From Methanosarcinaceae archaeon (GTDB lineage Archaea; Halobacteriota; Methanosarcinia; Methanosarcinales; Methanosarcinaceae), in assembly GCA_030611265.1 (NCBI GenBank), contig JAUWQD010000005.1, forward strand, positions 1-64,000: a stretch of 64,000 bases of DNA, written 5' to 3'. Under the pieces are notes generated by a model, which was not told the origin of the DNA, did not search any database, and was given only the letters and a program-made list of their open reading frames with translations. Below are positions 1-9,460 of the stretch, in pieces (the first letter of the stretch is position 1; each line of letters begins with the position of its first letter). A program made the translations under genes and the position numbers.

Positions 1-228
1 GGGAAAAATGTGGGTATTTTGTGTTAAATTAGGGGTTTTATTGTGATTTTTAATTTTTCAGAGGATTCGATTTTATTGAATTCAAGTGTGATGTTTAGAT
101 TAAATGTCGAAATTTAATTAAAGGACGGCCTCTATATACTACAAATTCCCTGTATATCCTCACCAAGCCGCAAAACGTCATCCTAATATACACCTTTCAA
201 TAATTTACAAACCAAGAGAGGGCACACC

Positions 229-1530
229 ATGAAAGTTTCAATAATCGGCTCAGGCTACGTAGGCACAGTATCAGCCGCGTGTTTTGCAGAACTCGGGCAT
301 GAGGTTATCTGCATAGATATCGACGAGGAGAAAGTCAAGCAGATAAACGCAGGCATCCCGCCAATATATGAGGAAGGACTCAAAGAATTGATGAAAAAAC
401 ACGCAGAACACCATCTCATCGCAACATCGGATTACGACTATGCGGTCACCAACTCCGATGTCTCGTTCATCTGCGTCGGTACGCCGTCAGGAGATGACGG
501 AAGTATCGACCTCTCCATTGTGCGTGCAGCGAGTGCAAGCCTTGGGCGTGCCATCGCAAAAAAAGAAGGATACCACATCGTAGTTGTAAAAAGCACGGTC
601 GTACCCGAAACCACCGAAAAGGTAGTACTCTCAACGATCGGGGAATACTCAGGCAAACGTGCAGGAGACGACTTCGGAATTGCCATGAATCCCGAGTTCC
701 TTCGCGAAGGCAAAGCAATCTACGATTTCATGCACCCCGACAAGATCGTGATCGGTGCCATCGACGAGCGCACAAGTGCGATAGTATCAGAACTCTACCG
801 CAGCCTGGACTGCGAGATCACACACACCAATCCAAAGACCGCAGAGATGATAAAATACGTCAACAACTCCTTCCTTGCAACAAAGATATCATTCTCCAAT
901 GAAATTGGGAACATCTGCAAGAAACTCGGCATCGACACCTACGAAGTAATGCAGGCTGTCGGCACGGATTTCAGGATATCCAAAAGTTTCCTCAATTCTG
1001 GTGCTGGTTTTGGGGGCTCATGCTTCCCAAAGGATGTCAAAGCACTGATAAGTAAAGCAAAGGACATTGGGTACGACCCACTTCTTCTCGAATCGGTTAT
1101 CGAAGTGAACGAACGCCAACCACTCGAGATGATCGAACTCCTCGAATCCAAACTCGGCAACGGCAACATCACAGGAAAAAGAATAGCCGTCCTCGGACTC
1201 GCATTCAAGAACGACACCGACGACATTCGCGAATCCCGATCGATCCCGGTCATCGCTGAACTTCTGCACCTTGGGGCAGATATCACAGCCTATGATCCAA
1301 TGGCATCGGACGAGATGAAGAAAGTGTTCAGCAACATCACTTACCACATCAGCGCAGCCGGTGCTCTCAAGGACGCGGACGCATGCCTCATAATGACAGA
1401 ATGGGATGAGTTCAGGAACCTCGACTCAGAGTTTGGTCTCATGAAGAACAGTATCGTAATCGATGGCAGGCACATGATAGTGCCGGAAGATATTGAACAG
1501 GATATCGATTACGTGGGTCTTTGCTGGTAA
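229..1530 (+). CDS. UDP-glucose/UDP-N-acetyl-sugar 6-dehydrogenase
   Basis: Predicted to oxidise a UDP-hexose at C6 to the uronic acid in two NAD-dependent steps, feeding surface polysaccharide or protein N-glycan synthesis in the cytoplasm. The N-terminal Rossmann motif GSGYVG (residues 7-12) is followed by a central dimer domain and the active-site block GGSCFPKD, with the nucleophilic Cys265 and Lys268. The length of 433 residues is normal for the UDP-glucose/GDP-mannose dehydrogenase family. The ATG at 229 follows a GAGAGGG ribosome-binding site. The window has no other sugar-nucleotide gene nearby, so the substrate (glucose, ManNAc or GlcNAc) is not fixed; the AglM/Ugd type fits best. 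Confidence 0.93.
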   Translation: MKVSIIGSGYVGTVSAACFAELGHEVICIDIDEEKVKQINAGIPPIYEEGLKELMKKHAEHHLIATSDYDYAVTNSDVSFICVGTPSGDDGSIDLSIVRAASASLGRAIAKKEGYHIVVVKSTVVPETTEKVVLSTIGEYSGKRAGDDFGIAMNPEFLREGKAIYDFMHPDKIVIGAIDERTSAIVSELYRSLDCEITHTNPKTAEMIKYVNNSFLATKISFSNEIGNICKKLGIDTYEVMQAVGTDFRISKSFLNSGAGFGGSCFPKDVKALISKAKDIGYDPLLLESVIEVNERQPLEMIELLESKLGNGNITGKRIAVLGLAFKNDTDDIRESRSIPVIAELLHLGADITAYDPMASDEMKKVFSNITYHISAAGALKDADACLIMTEWDEFRNLDSEFGLMKNSIVIDGRHMIVPEDIEQDIDYVGLCW

Positions 1531-1565
1531 AACATATATAAAAAAAGAGATCAAAAACGGTTACC

Positions 1566-2735
1566 ATGTCAACAATACAATTATCCAGCAGGGTCGGGCT
1601 TTTCACAGAATCCGTCATACGCGACATGACACGCCTTGCCATCGGATACGATGCCATCAACCTTGCACAGGGATTTCCAGATTTTGGCGCGCCTGATGAG
1701 TTAAAAGAAGCTGCCATTTCGGCAATAAGGGCTGACCACAACCAGTACGCGATCACATGGGGCGCGCAGGAATTGCGCGATGCGATCGCAAAGCGTGCGT
1801 ATGAGTTCAACAACATCCGTGTAGACCCAAACCGTGAGGTCACCGTGACCTGCGGTGCCACCGAAGCCATGATGGCATCTATGCTTGCGCTAATCAACCC
1901 CGGGGACGAGGTCGTCATCTTTGAACCATTTTACGAGAACTACGGACCCGATGCCGCAGTCTCGGGCGCAGTTCCTAGATTCGTACCGCTTGACCCTGAT
2001 GATTTTTCGATTGACGAGGAAAAACTAAAATCCGCTTTCAATGGCAAAACAAAAGCGATTGTCGTAAACACTCCTAATAATCCAAGTGGGAAGGTATTCA
2101 CAAAACGCGACATGAAACTGGTCGCAGACCTGTGCGGAGACTACAATACTGTTGCAATTACCGATGAGATATACGAGCACATAATCTATGACGGTAAGAA
2201 ACACATTAGTCTCGCCTCGCTCGACGATATGCATGACCGCACGATAACGATTGGTGGTATATCTAAAACATACAGTGTCACAGGCTGGCGTATCGGTTAT
2301 ACGATTGCAAATGAGGAACTTACAAACGGCATCAGGAAGATCCATGATTTCCTAACAGTCGGCGCACCCGCACCCCTCCAGCACGCTGCGGCAGAAGCGC
2401 TCGCGTATCCTGATTCGTATTATAGCGGGCTTGTGGAAATGTATGACCGCAAACGGCACATGCTCTTTGACGCACTAACATCTGCCGGGTTCAAGTGTGT
2501 TCTTCCACAGGGCGCATACTACATACTTGCCGACATCTCCGACATCGCAAACGGAATGGATGATGTTGAATTTGCAAAATACCTCGTGAAAGAGGTCGGT
2601 GTGGCTTCCGTGCCGGGCAGTAGTTTCTATACTGATACTGAAATGGGCAAGACGAAAGTGCGGTTCACATTCTCCAAGCAGGATTCGACATTGCAGGAAG
2701 CGGCTGAAAGATTGGGGTCGCTGAACAACCGATGA
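1566..2735 (+). CDS. PLP-dependent aminotransferase, class I/II
   Basis: A fold-type I aminotransferase that should move an amino group between an amino acid and a 2-oxo acid. The motif GISKTYSVTGWRIGY (around residue 230) holds the pyridoxal-phosphate lysine and the phosphate-binding residues, and NTPNNPSGKV lies upstream, both hallmarks of aspartate/kynurenine-type enzymes. At 389 residues it is full length. It starts 35 bases after the sugar dehydrogenase stop and may be co-transcribed with it, though no shared pathway is obvious. Substrate cannot be told from sequence; an aspartate or aromatic aminotransferase role is possible. Confidence 0.9.
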   Translation: MSTIQLSSRVGLFTESVIRDMTRLAIGYDAINLAQGFPDFGAPDELKEAAISAIRADHNQYAITWGAQELRDAIAKRAYEFNNIRVDPNREVTVTCGATEAMMASMLALINPGDEVVIFEPFYENYGPDAAVSGAVPRFVPLDPDDFSIDEEKLKSAFNGKTKAIVVNTPNNPSGKVFTKRDMKLVADLCGDYNTVAITDEIYEHIIYDGKKHISLASLDDMHDRTITIGGISKTYSVTGWRIGYTIANEELTNGIRKIHDFLTVGAPAPLQHAAAEALAYPDSYYSGLVEMYDRKRHMLFDALTSAGFKCVLPQGAYYILADISDIANGMDDVEFAKYLVKEVGVASVPGSSFYTDTEMGKTKVRFTFSKQDSTLQEAAERLGSLNNR

Positions 2736-2782
2736 TACTGATCAATGTAGATAATTGAGATAATATTGGATGGGTAAACAAA

Positions 2783-3319
2783 ATGAGTGATGAAATTAAA
2801 AACGATACGCACGGTCGTATCGAATCCTTTGACCAAAGTGTTAGAAGTCTTGAGAGGCGCCTGCGGGCGGTTGAGCGCAGACTTTCCATCGAAGTTCCAC
2901 CAGAAGACAGCGAAGGTGACTCGTTCGATAACACGGAAAAACTGTTGCAACAAACAAGCACAGAACTCACTGCGCTTGTCAATGAGTTTGCCAACATTAA
3001 AGCGGATATCGACAACGTCAAAGAAGTGTTACAAGAATCCCTGCGCGCGGACATGGACAAACTGTCGGACACCATAATGCAACTCGACAGTCGGCTTGAG
3101 AGGGTGGAGAATCAGAACAAGATCACAATAGGTTCGATAAAAGTACCTGTGGAACTGTCAGGAGTGGTCGGAGCAGGTGTTCTGCTTGTAACCGGAACCC
3201 TCATTTTTGCAGACAGGTGGGATATTATTAGATCGCCATATTTCTCTTTCGGCATTGCGGGAGTGTTGGCAGCAGCCGTACTTGCAAAATTCTATCTGGC
3301 AAATAAGACGACAGATTAG
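2783..3319 (+). CDS. Coiled-coil protein with two C-terminal membrane segments
   Basis: Function not recognised. Residues 10-115 are strongly charged and heptad-like (for example VRSLERRLRAVERRL), which suggests a long coiled coil, and are followed by two hydrophobic segments near residues 125-145 and 153-172, so the protein is probably a membrane-anchored rod facing the cytoplasm. The ATG follows a weak TGGGTAAACAAA leader. Its TAG stop shares bases with the TAA stop of the convergent pilin-like gene on the other strand (TTAG at 3316-3319), leaving no room for a terminator between the two genes. Confidence 0.7.
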   Translation: MSDEIKNDTHGRIESFDQSVRSLERRLRAVERRLSIEVPPEDSEGDSFDNTEKLLQQTSTELTALVNEFANIKADIDNVKEVLQESLRADMDKLSDTIMQLDSRLERVENQNKITIGSIKVPVELSGVVGAGVLLVTGTLIFADRWDIIRSPYFSFGIAGVLAAAVLAKFYLANKTTD

Positions 3320-3762
3320 GTTTTTACTACTTTCACCACATATCCGTCCGTATAGTCCATATAGCCGTCAGCCATCACCTTGATCGAGAGGTATCCTTCC
3401 TGTTTTCCAACCGGCAGTGAGATGTTGGCAACCTGAAGCACAACCTCGCCGCCCGAATCTGTAACACCGCCTGCCGCCGCAGAATGGGATGGTCCCCAAA
3501 CAACAACATTCGCACCGCCGATTTGATTGTCATCATTGTCAAAAACGGTTATTAACAAAGGTGGAGTATCCCCGCTGCCGTCCGGCAGCGTAAATGAACT
3601 CACATTCGCAACCGCATACATCGGTCGTGGTGCTCCGGGTGCGTTCGAGATGCTTCCAACTATCGCGGCAAATCCGACAAGTCCTATGATAGTGAGAACT
3701 ACCATTCGGATCGGGAGTCCGACAGAGCCGTGCTCGTCGTGTATCAAGTGTTTTAGGAACAT
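3316..3762 (-). CDS. Pilin-like secreted protein with class III signal and Ig-like domain
   Basis: The N-terminus has a short charged leader (MFLKHLIHDEHGS) followed by a hydrophobic helix of about 20 residues (MVVLTIIGLVGFAAIVGSI), the arrangement of archaeal type IV pilin-like proteins processed by a class III signal peptidase. Residues 45-148 look like a carboxypeptidase-regulatory/Ig-like beta domain (DNDDNQIGGANVVVWG). It is a paralogue of the next gene on the same strand (3791-4273) and probably forms an operon with it. Role in adhesion or a surface filament is inferred from the leader only. Confidence 0.7.
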   Translation of the reverse strand: MFLKHLIHDEHGSVGLPIRMVVLTIIGLVGFAAIVGSISNAPGAPRPMYAVANVSSFTLPDGSGDTPPLLITVFDNDDNQIGGANVVVWGPSHSAAAGGVTDSGGEVVLQVANISLPVGKQEGYLSIKVMADGYMDYTDGYVVKVVKT

Positions 3763-3790
3763 GACCTGAAAAATGAAAAAAAGGAGAGGA

Positions 3791-4273
3791 TCATTTGGTC
3801 TTTACAATCATCACAGCATCCGTCTTGTCATAATCGTAGAACCCGTTTGCTGTAATTGTAAGATCCATCGTGCCTTCGTTCTGGTTCGCACCAAGTTTTA
3901 CCTGCGCATCATTAGTTATGAGAGTTGCAACCCCATTGATGTCGGTCGTGCTTGTTGCTACACCTCCGAGCCCGCGAAGGACTACGTTCGCATCCCGAAC
4001 AGGGTTTCCGTCAGGGTCTGTTGCAGTGATCTTGACCTCAAGTGTAAGTTCATCTTGTGCAGTTAAAGCATTTACAATGATCGTGTTGCCCGGTTTAAGG
4101 ATATCACCATCTATCCCGGATTCGTCAATGTTCACTGACATGTTCTTTGTTGGCGGTGGGATTATTGCTATAAGCGCAGCCAAAGCCACCATTCCCACTA
4201 CAAGCATTACAACGATATTGATCGGAAGTTCGATCGCAGAATCATTTTTGAATATGTTTTTATTATTTTTCAT
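3791..4273 (-). CDS. Pilin-like secreted protein, paralogue of the adjacent gene
   Basis: Same architecture as its downstream neighbour: a charged N-terminus (MKNNKNIFKNDSAIELP), one hydrophobic helix at residues 18-42, then a beta-rich domain with the motif DPDGNPVRDANVVLRG that matches carboxypeptidase-regulatory-like folds. The shared pattern of P-I-N/R-x-V-V in the helix start and the DxxxN-xxV-xDANV block supports gene duplication. It is the first gene of a likely two-gene minus-strand unit; an AT-rich stretch with TATA-like sequence lies upstream near 4320-4335. Its exact role is unknown. Confidence 0.7.
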   Translation of the reverse strand: MKNNKNIFKNDSAIELPINIVVMLVVGMVALAALIAIIPPPTKNMSVNIDESGIDGDILKPGNTIIVNALTAQDELTLEVKITATDPDGNPVRDANVVLRGLGGVATSTTDINGVATLITNDAQVKLGANQNEGTMDLTITANGFYDYDKTDAVMIVKTK

Positions 4274-4434
4274 TTATACCAATACCACCAAATAATTTTT
4301 GATTGAAGGATACGGACTTTATATATAAATTATATGATTTGAGGAGAGGCATTTACCTTTTTGGTGTTGCAAAAATATAAAACCTTATAACCCTGCACAT
4401 TAACTTGATGTAAAAAACCATACTTGTGATGCCT

Positions 4435-5043
4435 ATGAAAAAGATCGTAATTATTGATTATGGGGTCGGAAATCTCCGAAGTGTCCAGAAGGGACTTGAA
4501 TATGCAGGCGCATCGCCCATCATCTCAAGCGACCCGCAGGGGATACTGGATGCGGACGGCATCATCCTGCCCGGTGTCGGCGCGTTTATTGATGCCATGA
4601 AGAAGATCGAAAACCTGCGCGATGTTATCCGCGAATATGTGGATTCCGGCAAACCAATGCTTGGTATCTGTCTGGGACAGCAAATACTCATGAGCGAGTC
4701 CGATGAAGGCGGACTGACAAAAGGTCTCGACATCGTGCCTGGGCGTGTCACCCGTTTTCCGCACACCAACCTGAAAGTTCCACACATGGGCTGGAACTCG
4801 ATCAAAATAACACAGGAACATCCGTTCTTCGAGGGTGTGCCTGATAACACCTATGTGTACTTCGTGCACTCATATTATGTAGACACCGATGCAACACACA
4901 CACTTGCATCATGCAAATACGGTACCGAGTTTGCAGCATCTGTTGTAAGCAACGCAAAAAATGTAATAGGAACACAATTCCATCCCGAAAAAAGCGGGGA
5001 CATCGGGCTTAAAATGCTCAAGAACTTTGTCGGAATGTGTTGA
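4435..5043 (+). CDS. hisH: Imidazole glycerol phosphate synthase, glutamine amidotransferase subunit
   Basis: HisH releases ammonia from glutamine and passes it to HisF to form the imidazole ring in histidine synthesis. The catalytic Cys lies in MLGICLGQQIL and the His-Glu pair in QFHPEKSG near the C-terminus, as in class I glutamine amidotransferases. The reading frame opens with GTG 4426, ATG 4429 and ATG 4435; MKKIVIIDYGVGN from 4435 matches the family start best and no clear ribosome-binding site separates the options. hisF is not adjacent; hisG is at 57.6 kb. Confidence 0.93.
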   Translation: MKKIVIIDYGVGNLRSVQKGLEYAGASPIISSDPQGILDADGIILPGVGAFIDAMKKIENLRDVIREYVDSGKPMLGICLGQQILMSESDEGGLTKGLDIVPGRVTRFPHTNLKVPHMGWNSIKITQEHPFFEGVPDNTYVYFVHSYYVDTDATHTLASCKYGTEFAASVVSNAKNVIGTQFHPEKSGDIGLKMLKNFVGMC

Positions 5044-5067
5044 TTTTTTTAATGAAGAGGGATAATC

Positions 5068-6390
5068 ATGGATATAGAAGGCTATGCAAAACGGGGTCTG
5101 CTTACCGGCGACCCTGATGTAGAGAATAAACTGACAGCACGCATACTTGAAGTGAAAAAGACCACCCCTCAGCACGCACGCAACCTTGCTAAGGCTGCCA
5201 TTGTCGAAGCAAAAGCCACACTCAATGTCAGCGGCGATGTACTCACATCAACCGTATCCGGTGTCACAATGGGACAGTTCGGAGTCGGCTCACGCGGCAT
5301 GGGTGATTTTTACACCCATGAAAAGATCGCAGAGGTTATCGGAAAAACGAGTGCTGTTGTTGATACATCCCACCTTGACGACTCAGGCGCGGTAAAAACC
5401 AACGGCAGTGAAGAATACATTATAGTAACAGTTGACGGGATCCACTCCCGCCTCAGCGATTTTCCGTTCCTTGCAGGTTTCCATGTGGCAAGAGCATCTC
5501 TTCGTGATGTATATGCCATGGGCGCGCGTCCGGTTGCCTTGCTATCGGACATCCATGTAGCTGATGACGGGGATGTCGCAAAGATATTCGACCACATCGC
5601 AGGCATCACAACGGTTTCGGAACTAACAGGAATCCCGCTCATAACAGGCAGCACTCTCCGCATCGGCGGAGATATGGTCATAGGCGAGCGCATGACAGGC
5701 GGTGTTGGCGCGGTCGGCGCGACATCCGAACTCACATCCCGAATACAGTCACAGGTCGGGGATGTGATCCTCATGACAGAAGGCGCAGGCGGAGGGACTA
5801 TCTCAACCACAGCACTTTATTACAACATGCATGAGGTCGTTGACGAAACCATCAACATCAAGTTCCTTGAAGCATGCGATGCACTCATTGATTCGGGTCT
5901 GACCAAACACATCCATGCCATGACAGATGTCACCAACGGCGGCATTCGCGGCGACGCGAAGGAGATATCAAGGACAGCAGGCGTAAAACTCGTATTCGAG
6001 GAATCACGCATGCGCCCTTTGGTAAACAAACCGGTACTTGAGATGCTCGAATCGCTTGAGATCGATTATCTTGGCGTCTCACTTGACGCACTGCTCATAA
6101 TCGCACCCAATGAATTTGCAGACGACATCATGCAAACCGTAAGGTCGGCAGGTGTTGAGATTGACATCATTGGGCATGTTGAAGAAGGAACGGGTGCAGA
6201 AGTGATGATCGATGGCGAGATACATGATTTCACACCTCGTTTCAGGGAATCGGCATATACCCCCATCAAAAAGATGATAGGTGAAAAAGAGCCGCGCGAC
6301 TTTGATGAGATGAAAAGTGCAATTGACAAGGCAGCGCAGGATGCGGTCGAAAAGAAGCGGCGCGTTGTTGAGATGATACGCAAGATATAA
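5068..6390 (+). CDS. PurM-superfamily protein (AIR synthase/HypE-related)
   Basis: An ATP-binding protein of the PurM/SelD/HypE/ThiL superfamily with 440 residues. The first half has the typical nucleotide-binding pattern (VDTSHLDDSGAVKT, VTVDGIH, then DVYAMGARPVALLSD), and the second half has the GGTIS and VTNGGIRGDAKEI blocks of the C-terminal PurM domain. Residues 1-75 form an extra helical N-terminal region not seen in PurM itself, as in the archaeal HypE-like group. There is no C-terminal PRIC-type cysteine tail as in true HypE. It follows hisH by 24 bases. The reaction is not known; a maturation or methanogenesis-marker role is possible. Confidence 0.75.
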   Translation: MDIEGYAKRGLLTGDPDVENKLTARILEVKKTTPQHARNLAKAAIVEAKATLNVSGDVLTSTVSGVTMGQFGVGSRGMGDFYTHEKIAEVIGKTSAVVDTSHLDDSGAVKTNGSEEYIIVTVDGIHSRLSDFPFLAGFHVARASLRDVYAMGARPVALLSDIHVADDGDVAKIFDHIAGITTVSELTGIPLITGSTLRIGGDMVIGERMTGGVGAVGATSELTSRIQSQVGDVILMTEGAGGGTISTTALYYNMHEVVDETINIKFLEACDALIDSGLTKHIHAMTDVTNGGIRGDAKEISRTAGVKLVFEESRMRPLVNKPVLEMLESLEIDYLGVSLDALLIIAPNEFADDIMQTVRSAGVEIDIIGHVEEGTGAEVMIDGEIHDFTPRFRESAYTPIKKMIGEKEPRDFDEMKSAIDKAAQDAVEKKRRVVEMIRKI

Positions 6391-6439
6391 TATTATAATT
6401 ATCTTGTATTTGTTTAGCGATTTTTGACGCCGAGGCAAT

Positions 6440-6452
6440 CCGCCGCAGGCGG
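6440..6452. repeat. GC-rich palindrome CCGCC-GCA-GGCGG
   Basis: A perfect 5-bp inverted repeat with a 3-base loop inside an AT-rich intergenic stretch. It is one of several similar palindromes in this window (6617, 29487, 51305, 52862, 56515), all between genes. Confidence 0.6.
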
Positions 6453-6616
6453 CATAACCCTCCATCAACGATAAAATTAAAAACAAGAAGTTGCTCCTGC
6501 AAAATAGCGATGAGCCAAGAAATAATTGCTTATCTGGTATTACTTTTTTATTATTTAATAAGTGAATACAAATGAATTTAACATTACGTTTTTTGGATCA
6601 GTAGTATGGAAATGTG

Positions 6617-6629
6617 CCGCCTACGGCGG
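6617..6629. repeat. GC-rich palindrome CCGCC-TAC-GGCGG
   Basis: Second copy of the short CCGCC/GGCGG palindrome, placed just beyond the 3' end of the NfeD gene. On the minus strand it could act as a transcription or RNA-stability hairpin for that gene. Confidence 0.55.
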
Positions 6630-6640
6630 TTGTATTGCTT

Positions 6641-7939
6641 TTACTCTGCTCGCTTAACAACAAGCACAACCCCATCCTTTTCAATGATCTCAACCTTTTC
6701 CTCTTCACCAATAGACTCATCTGCACGTGCTTTCCAGTACTCCCCCTTATGCCTTACAAAACCTGTGATCCCTGGTTCAAGCGGATCAATGGTCTGTGCC
6801 ATGTCCCCTATCATTTCACCAACAAGGGGTTTTCTGTGCCTGACTTCCATGACCTTGTATATCGCAAACACCATCACGATACCGATAACCACGGTCGGCG
6901 CGGCAACGGATATCATCAAGGTTCTCTGGAAATCAGCAGGCGTATAATAATTCGGAAAACTCATTGGCACCAGAAGAATACTGCCGGCTATCATGCATAT
7001 GAGACCCGCAATCCCAAATACCCCAAAACCGGGCGCCTGGAATTCCAATATCAACAGTGCGATCCCAACAAGCAAAAGGAAGACTGCAGCGATATTGACA
7101 TCAAATCCGGTGCCGATAAGCCCCAGTGTTATTGCAATTATACCAAATATCTCAGCACCCAATCCGGGATTGGATATCCCGAACACGACCCCGTATATTC
7201 CAAGCATCATCAGAATGGACGATATGAGGGGATTTGAAATGATGTTCATGAAAGATAGCCTGACTGATGGGACGTAATATTCAATATCTGCACCACTCGT
7301 GCTGAGTGTTTTACCTTTAATGACCTCTCCATCTATTTGCACCAGCAGATCCTCGATAGTGGGTGCAATAAACTCAATGACCCCTGCATCCAGTGCGGAT
7401 TCAGCATTGAGATTAAGATTTTTGGTGATGAACTCCTCAGCAACAGTCTCATTCCTGCCGTGCATCAGCGCCTTTTCGCGCGCAAGCGCAACAATTGCAT
7501 TCACGATCTTTGACTCGTTCACAGGTTCAATTCCGGTTGCCGACATCTCAACAGGCTGTGCCGAGCCGATGATCGTATGCGGAGCCATTGCGGCAATATC
7601 CGTACTGATCAATATCAGTGTGCCTGCAGACCATGCTTTCACACCTTCGGGATAGACATATCCAATAACCGGAACATCTGTCTGGTCAATTGACTCAATG
7701 ATACTGAACGTTTCATCCAATCCGCCTCCGGGCGTGTTGAGTGTTATGATAAGAGCCTCAAAACCTTCACCCTCTGCTGTTAAAATTGCATCCAAAACGA
7801 TATCATCTGATACCGGAGTGATGGAATCTGATATGTCAAGAACAAGTACTTTTTGCTCTGCACCCACGCAGGCAGATGAGAGTACAAGGATTACACTAAA
7901 AAGGATAATTGGGAGGAGATACAATTTTTTAACCATCAT
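6641..7939 (-). CDS. NfeD-family membrane-bound serine protease (ClpP class)
   Basis: NfeD proteins cleave the tail of the partner stomatin/slipin in the membrane. An N-terminal signal segment (LYLLPIILFSVILVLSSACV) precedes a ClpP-like protease domain whose catalytic serine is in AWSAGTLIL, with the basic partner expected further on; four or five membrane segments and a C-terminal OB-fold domain (GITGFVRHKGEYWKARAD) follow. The frame is open to a GTG at 7960, but a GGGAGGT site at 7943-7949 points to the ATG at 7939 or 7936. It follows the slipin gene by about 30 bases in one operon, the classic NfeD/SPFH pair. Confidence 0.92.
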   Translation of the reverse strand: MMVKKLYLLPIILFSVILVLSSACVGAEQKVLVLDISDSITPVSDDIVLDAILTAEGEGFEALIITLNTPGGGLDETFSIIESIDQTDVPVIGYVYPEGVKAWSAGTLILISTDIAAMAPHTIIGSAQPVEMSATGIEPVNESKIVNAIVALAREKALMHGRNETVAEEFITKNLNLNAESALDAGVIEFIAPTIEDLLVQIDGEVIKGKTLSTSGADIEYYVPSVRLSFMNIISNPLISSILMMLGIYGVVFGISNPGLGAEIFGIIAITLGLIGTGFDVNIAAVFLLLVGIALLILEFQAPGFGVFGIAGLICMIAGSILLVPMSFPNYYTPADFQRTLMISVAAPTVVIGIVMVFAIYKVMEVRHRKPLVGEMIGDMAQTIDPLEPGITGFVRHKGEYWKARADESIGEEEKVEIIEKDGVVLVVKRAE

Positions 7940-7968
7940 ATAACCTCCCTTTTTATTCACATTTCACC

Positions 7969-8730
7969 TTATATTTTCTTCGCAACAGCCTGCGACACTG
8001 CAGCAACCTCTCCCAACTCGGTTGATGAAGAGATTATGATCATATTCTTCTCCCGTGCGATCTCGGCATATGTCTGAAGTTCTCGCAATTTGATAGCCAC
8101 AGGTACTTCTTCATACAGCTTTGCAGCATCCCTCATCTTCTCGGAAGCCTTGAACTCACCTTCTGCCAAAATGATACGCGAACGCTTTTCACGCTCTGCC
8201 TCTGCCTGTTTTGCAATTGCACGAAGCATGGTGTCGGGAAGACTGACATCTCTTAGTGTCACACTTGTTACCTTGATACCCCAGGGATCTGTGGAAACAT
8301 CCAACAGTTCCTGAATATCCTTATTGATCTGCTCACGCTGTGAAAGTACGTCGTCAAGTTCTATCTGACCCAATACATCACGAAGCGTGGTCTGTGAAAG
8401 CATTGAAGTTGCATACCTGTAATTCTCCACTTCAGTCACAGCAGCAGCTGGTTCAGTAACTTTGTAGTACACAACCGCATCCACTTCTACAGTAACGTTG
8501 TCTTTTGTGATGACAGCCTGCTTAGGAACATCTATCGTGACTACACGAAGATCGATCTTTACAACAGTATCAATTATAGGGATAATCAGGAAAAGACCGG
8601 GTCCTTTCACACCGCTTAACCTACCCAACCTGAAAATAACAACACGTTCGTACTCCTTCACCATTTTGAGGGCTTGGGATAATATCGCTATAAAAATTAC
8701 CAATACTGGAAATATAATTTCACTCACCAT
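7969..8730 (-). CDS. Slipin/stomatin-like SPFH protein
   Basis: One N-terminal membrane helix (IIFPVLVIFIAILSQALK) anchors a cytoplasmic SPFH/Band-7 domain (EYERVVIFRLGRLSGVKGPG, DVPKQAVITKDNVTVEVDAVVYYKV) and an Ala/Glu-rich coiled coil (AEAEREKRSRIILAEGE). The hydrophobic C-terminal tail (IIISSSTELGEVAAV) is the kind of site cut by NfeD in the archaeal p-stomatin/1510-N pair. An AGGAGG site precedes the ATG at 8730. It is the promoter-proximal gene of the slipin-NfeD operon and probably organises membrane microdomains. Confidence 0.93.
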   Translation of the reverse strand: MVSEIIFPVLVIFIAILSQALKMVKEYERVVIFRLGRLSGVKGPGLFLIIPIIDTVVKIDLRVVTIDVPKQAVITKDNVTVEVDAVVYYKVTEPAAAVTEVENYRYATSMLSQTTLRDVLGQIELDDVLSQREQINKDIQELLDVSTDPWGIKVTSVTLRDVSLPDTMLRAIAKQAEAEREKRSRIILAEGEFKASEKMRDAAKLYEEVPVAIKLRELQTYAEIAREKNMIIISSSTELGEVAAVSQAVAKKI

Positions 8731-8957
8731 TTAATATCCTCCTAAAACTAAAGTCAGTGTTTCAGGATAAAAGGTTGTTGCTTAATAAAAAAGTTATAGA
8801 GGATTGGTGGGGCCGAAATTTTCCGAGGGGATATAATGTACAAGAAAGCAATTATTGTACACGAAAGCATGAAAGCAAATCATTTATTCTTTCGGACCCA
8901 CAAATATAAAGAAGATGTTAAGGTTTATTAACTTGATGAAGTTTGATGTGTGAAATT

Positions 8958-8999
8958 TCAAACAAAAGAAAAATCAGATGCAGTTAGCACTGCCTGATT
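8958..8999 (-). terminator. Hairpin with T-tract downstream of the 60-aa gene
   Basis: On the minus strand AATCAG-GCAG and CTGC-CTGATT pair (8972-8999, with a small AT bulge), and the hairpin is followed by a T-rich run (TTTTTCTTTTG). It lies about 75 bases past the stop of the small minus-strand gene at 9075, as a terminator would. The rest of 8731-9074 is AT-rich with no open frame that I can support. Confidence 0.5.
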
Positions 9000-9074
9000 G
9001 AAAATAGAATCATGGGGCGCATATTTATAATAAACCATGGTGCCCCCACACATAAGAATAATATTCATTAAATT

Positions 9075-9257
9075 CTATTTGTTCTTTCCAATGAAATAGT
9101 AAACCACTGCTCCAATGATACCAAATAACAAAGCAACAATTATCCATACTGCTTTCATCACACCAGTCAAAGATTTATTTTGGGTCAAAACATCATAAAT
9201 AACCCATATAACAGATGCCAATGCGAGTAAACCCCATATAGTACTGATTAATTCCAT
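9075..9257 (-). CDS. Small two-helix membrane protein, PLDc_N-like
   Basis: A 60-residue protein with two hydrophobic helices (TIWGLLALASVIWVIYDVL and VWIIVALLFGIIGAVVYYFI) joined by a short loop, ending in a basic GKNK. This resembles the small N-terminal domain of phospholipase D/cardiolipin synthase-type proteins that is also found alone in archaea and bacteria. A GGAGGTG ribosome-binding site lies before the ATG. Its function is unknown. Confidence 0.75.
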   Translation of the reverse strand: MELISTIWGLLALASVIWVIYDVLTQNKSLTGVMKAVWIIVALLFGIIGAVVYYFIGKNK

Positions 9258-9460
9258 TTTTATTCACCTCCATTTTCCATAATAGATATTCTCAGGAATT
9301 GAGGTATTTTCACCTACATCCATAGATTATATCATGATTAATAATTAAAGATATTATACTATTTAAGTAATGTGTTCATTTCCAGTACAACAACATAACA
9401 TGAGACACCGTTTATGTGTATGATATCTTGTCTAACTTGACAAAGTTGAGCATACTATGT

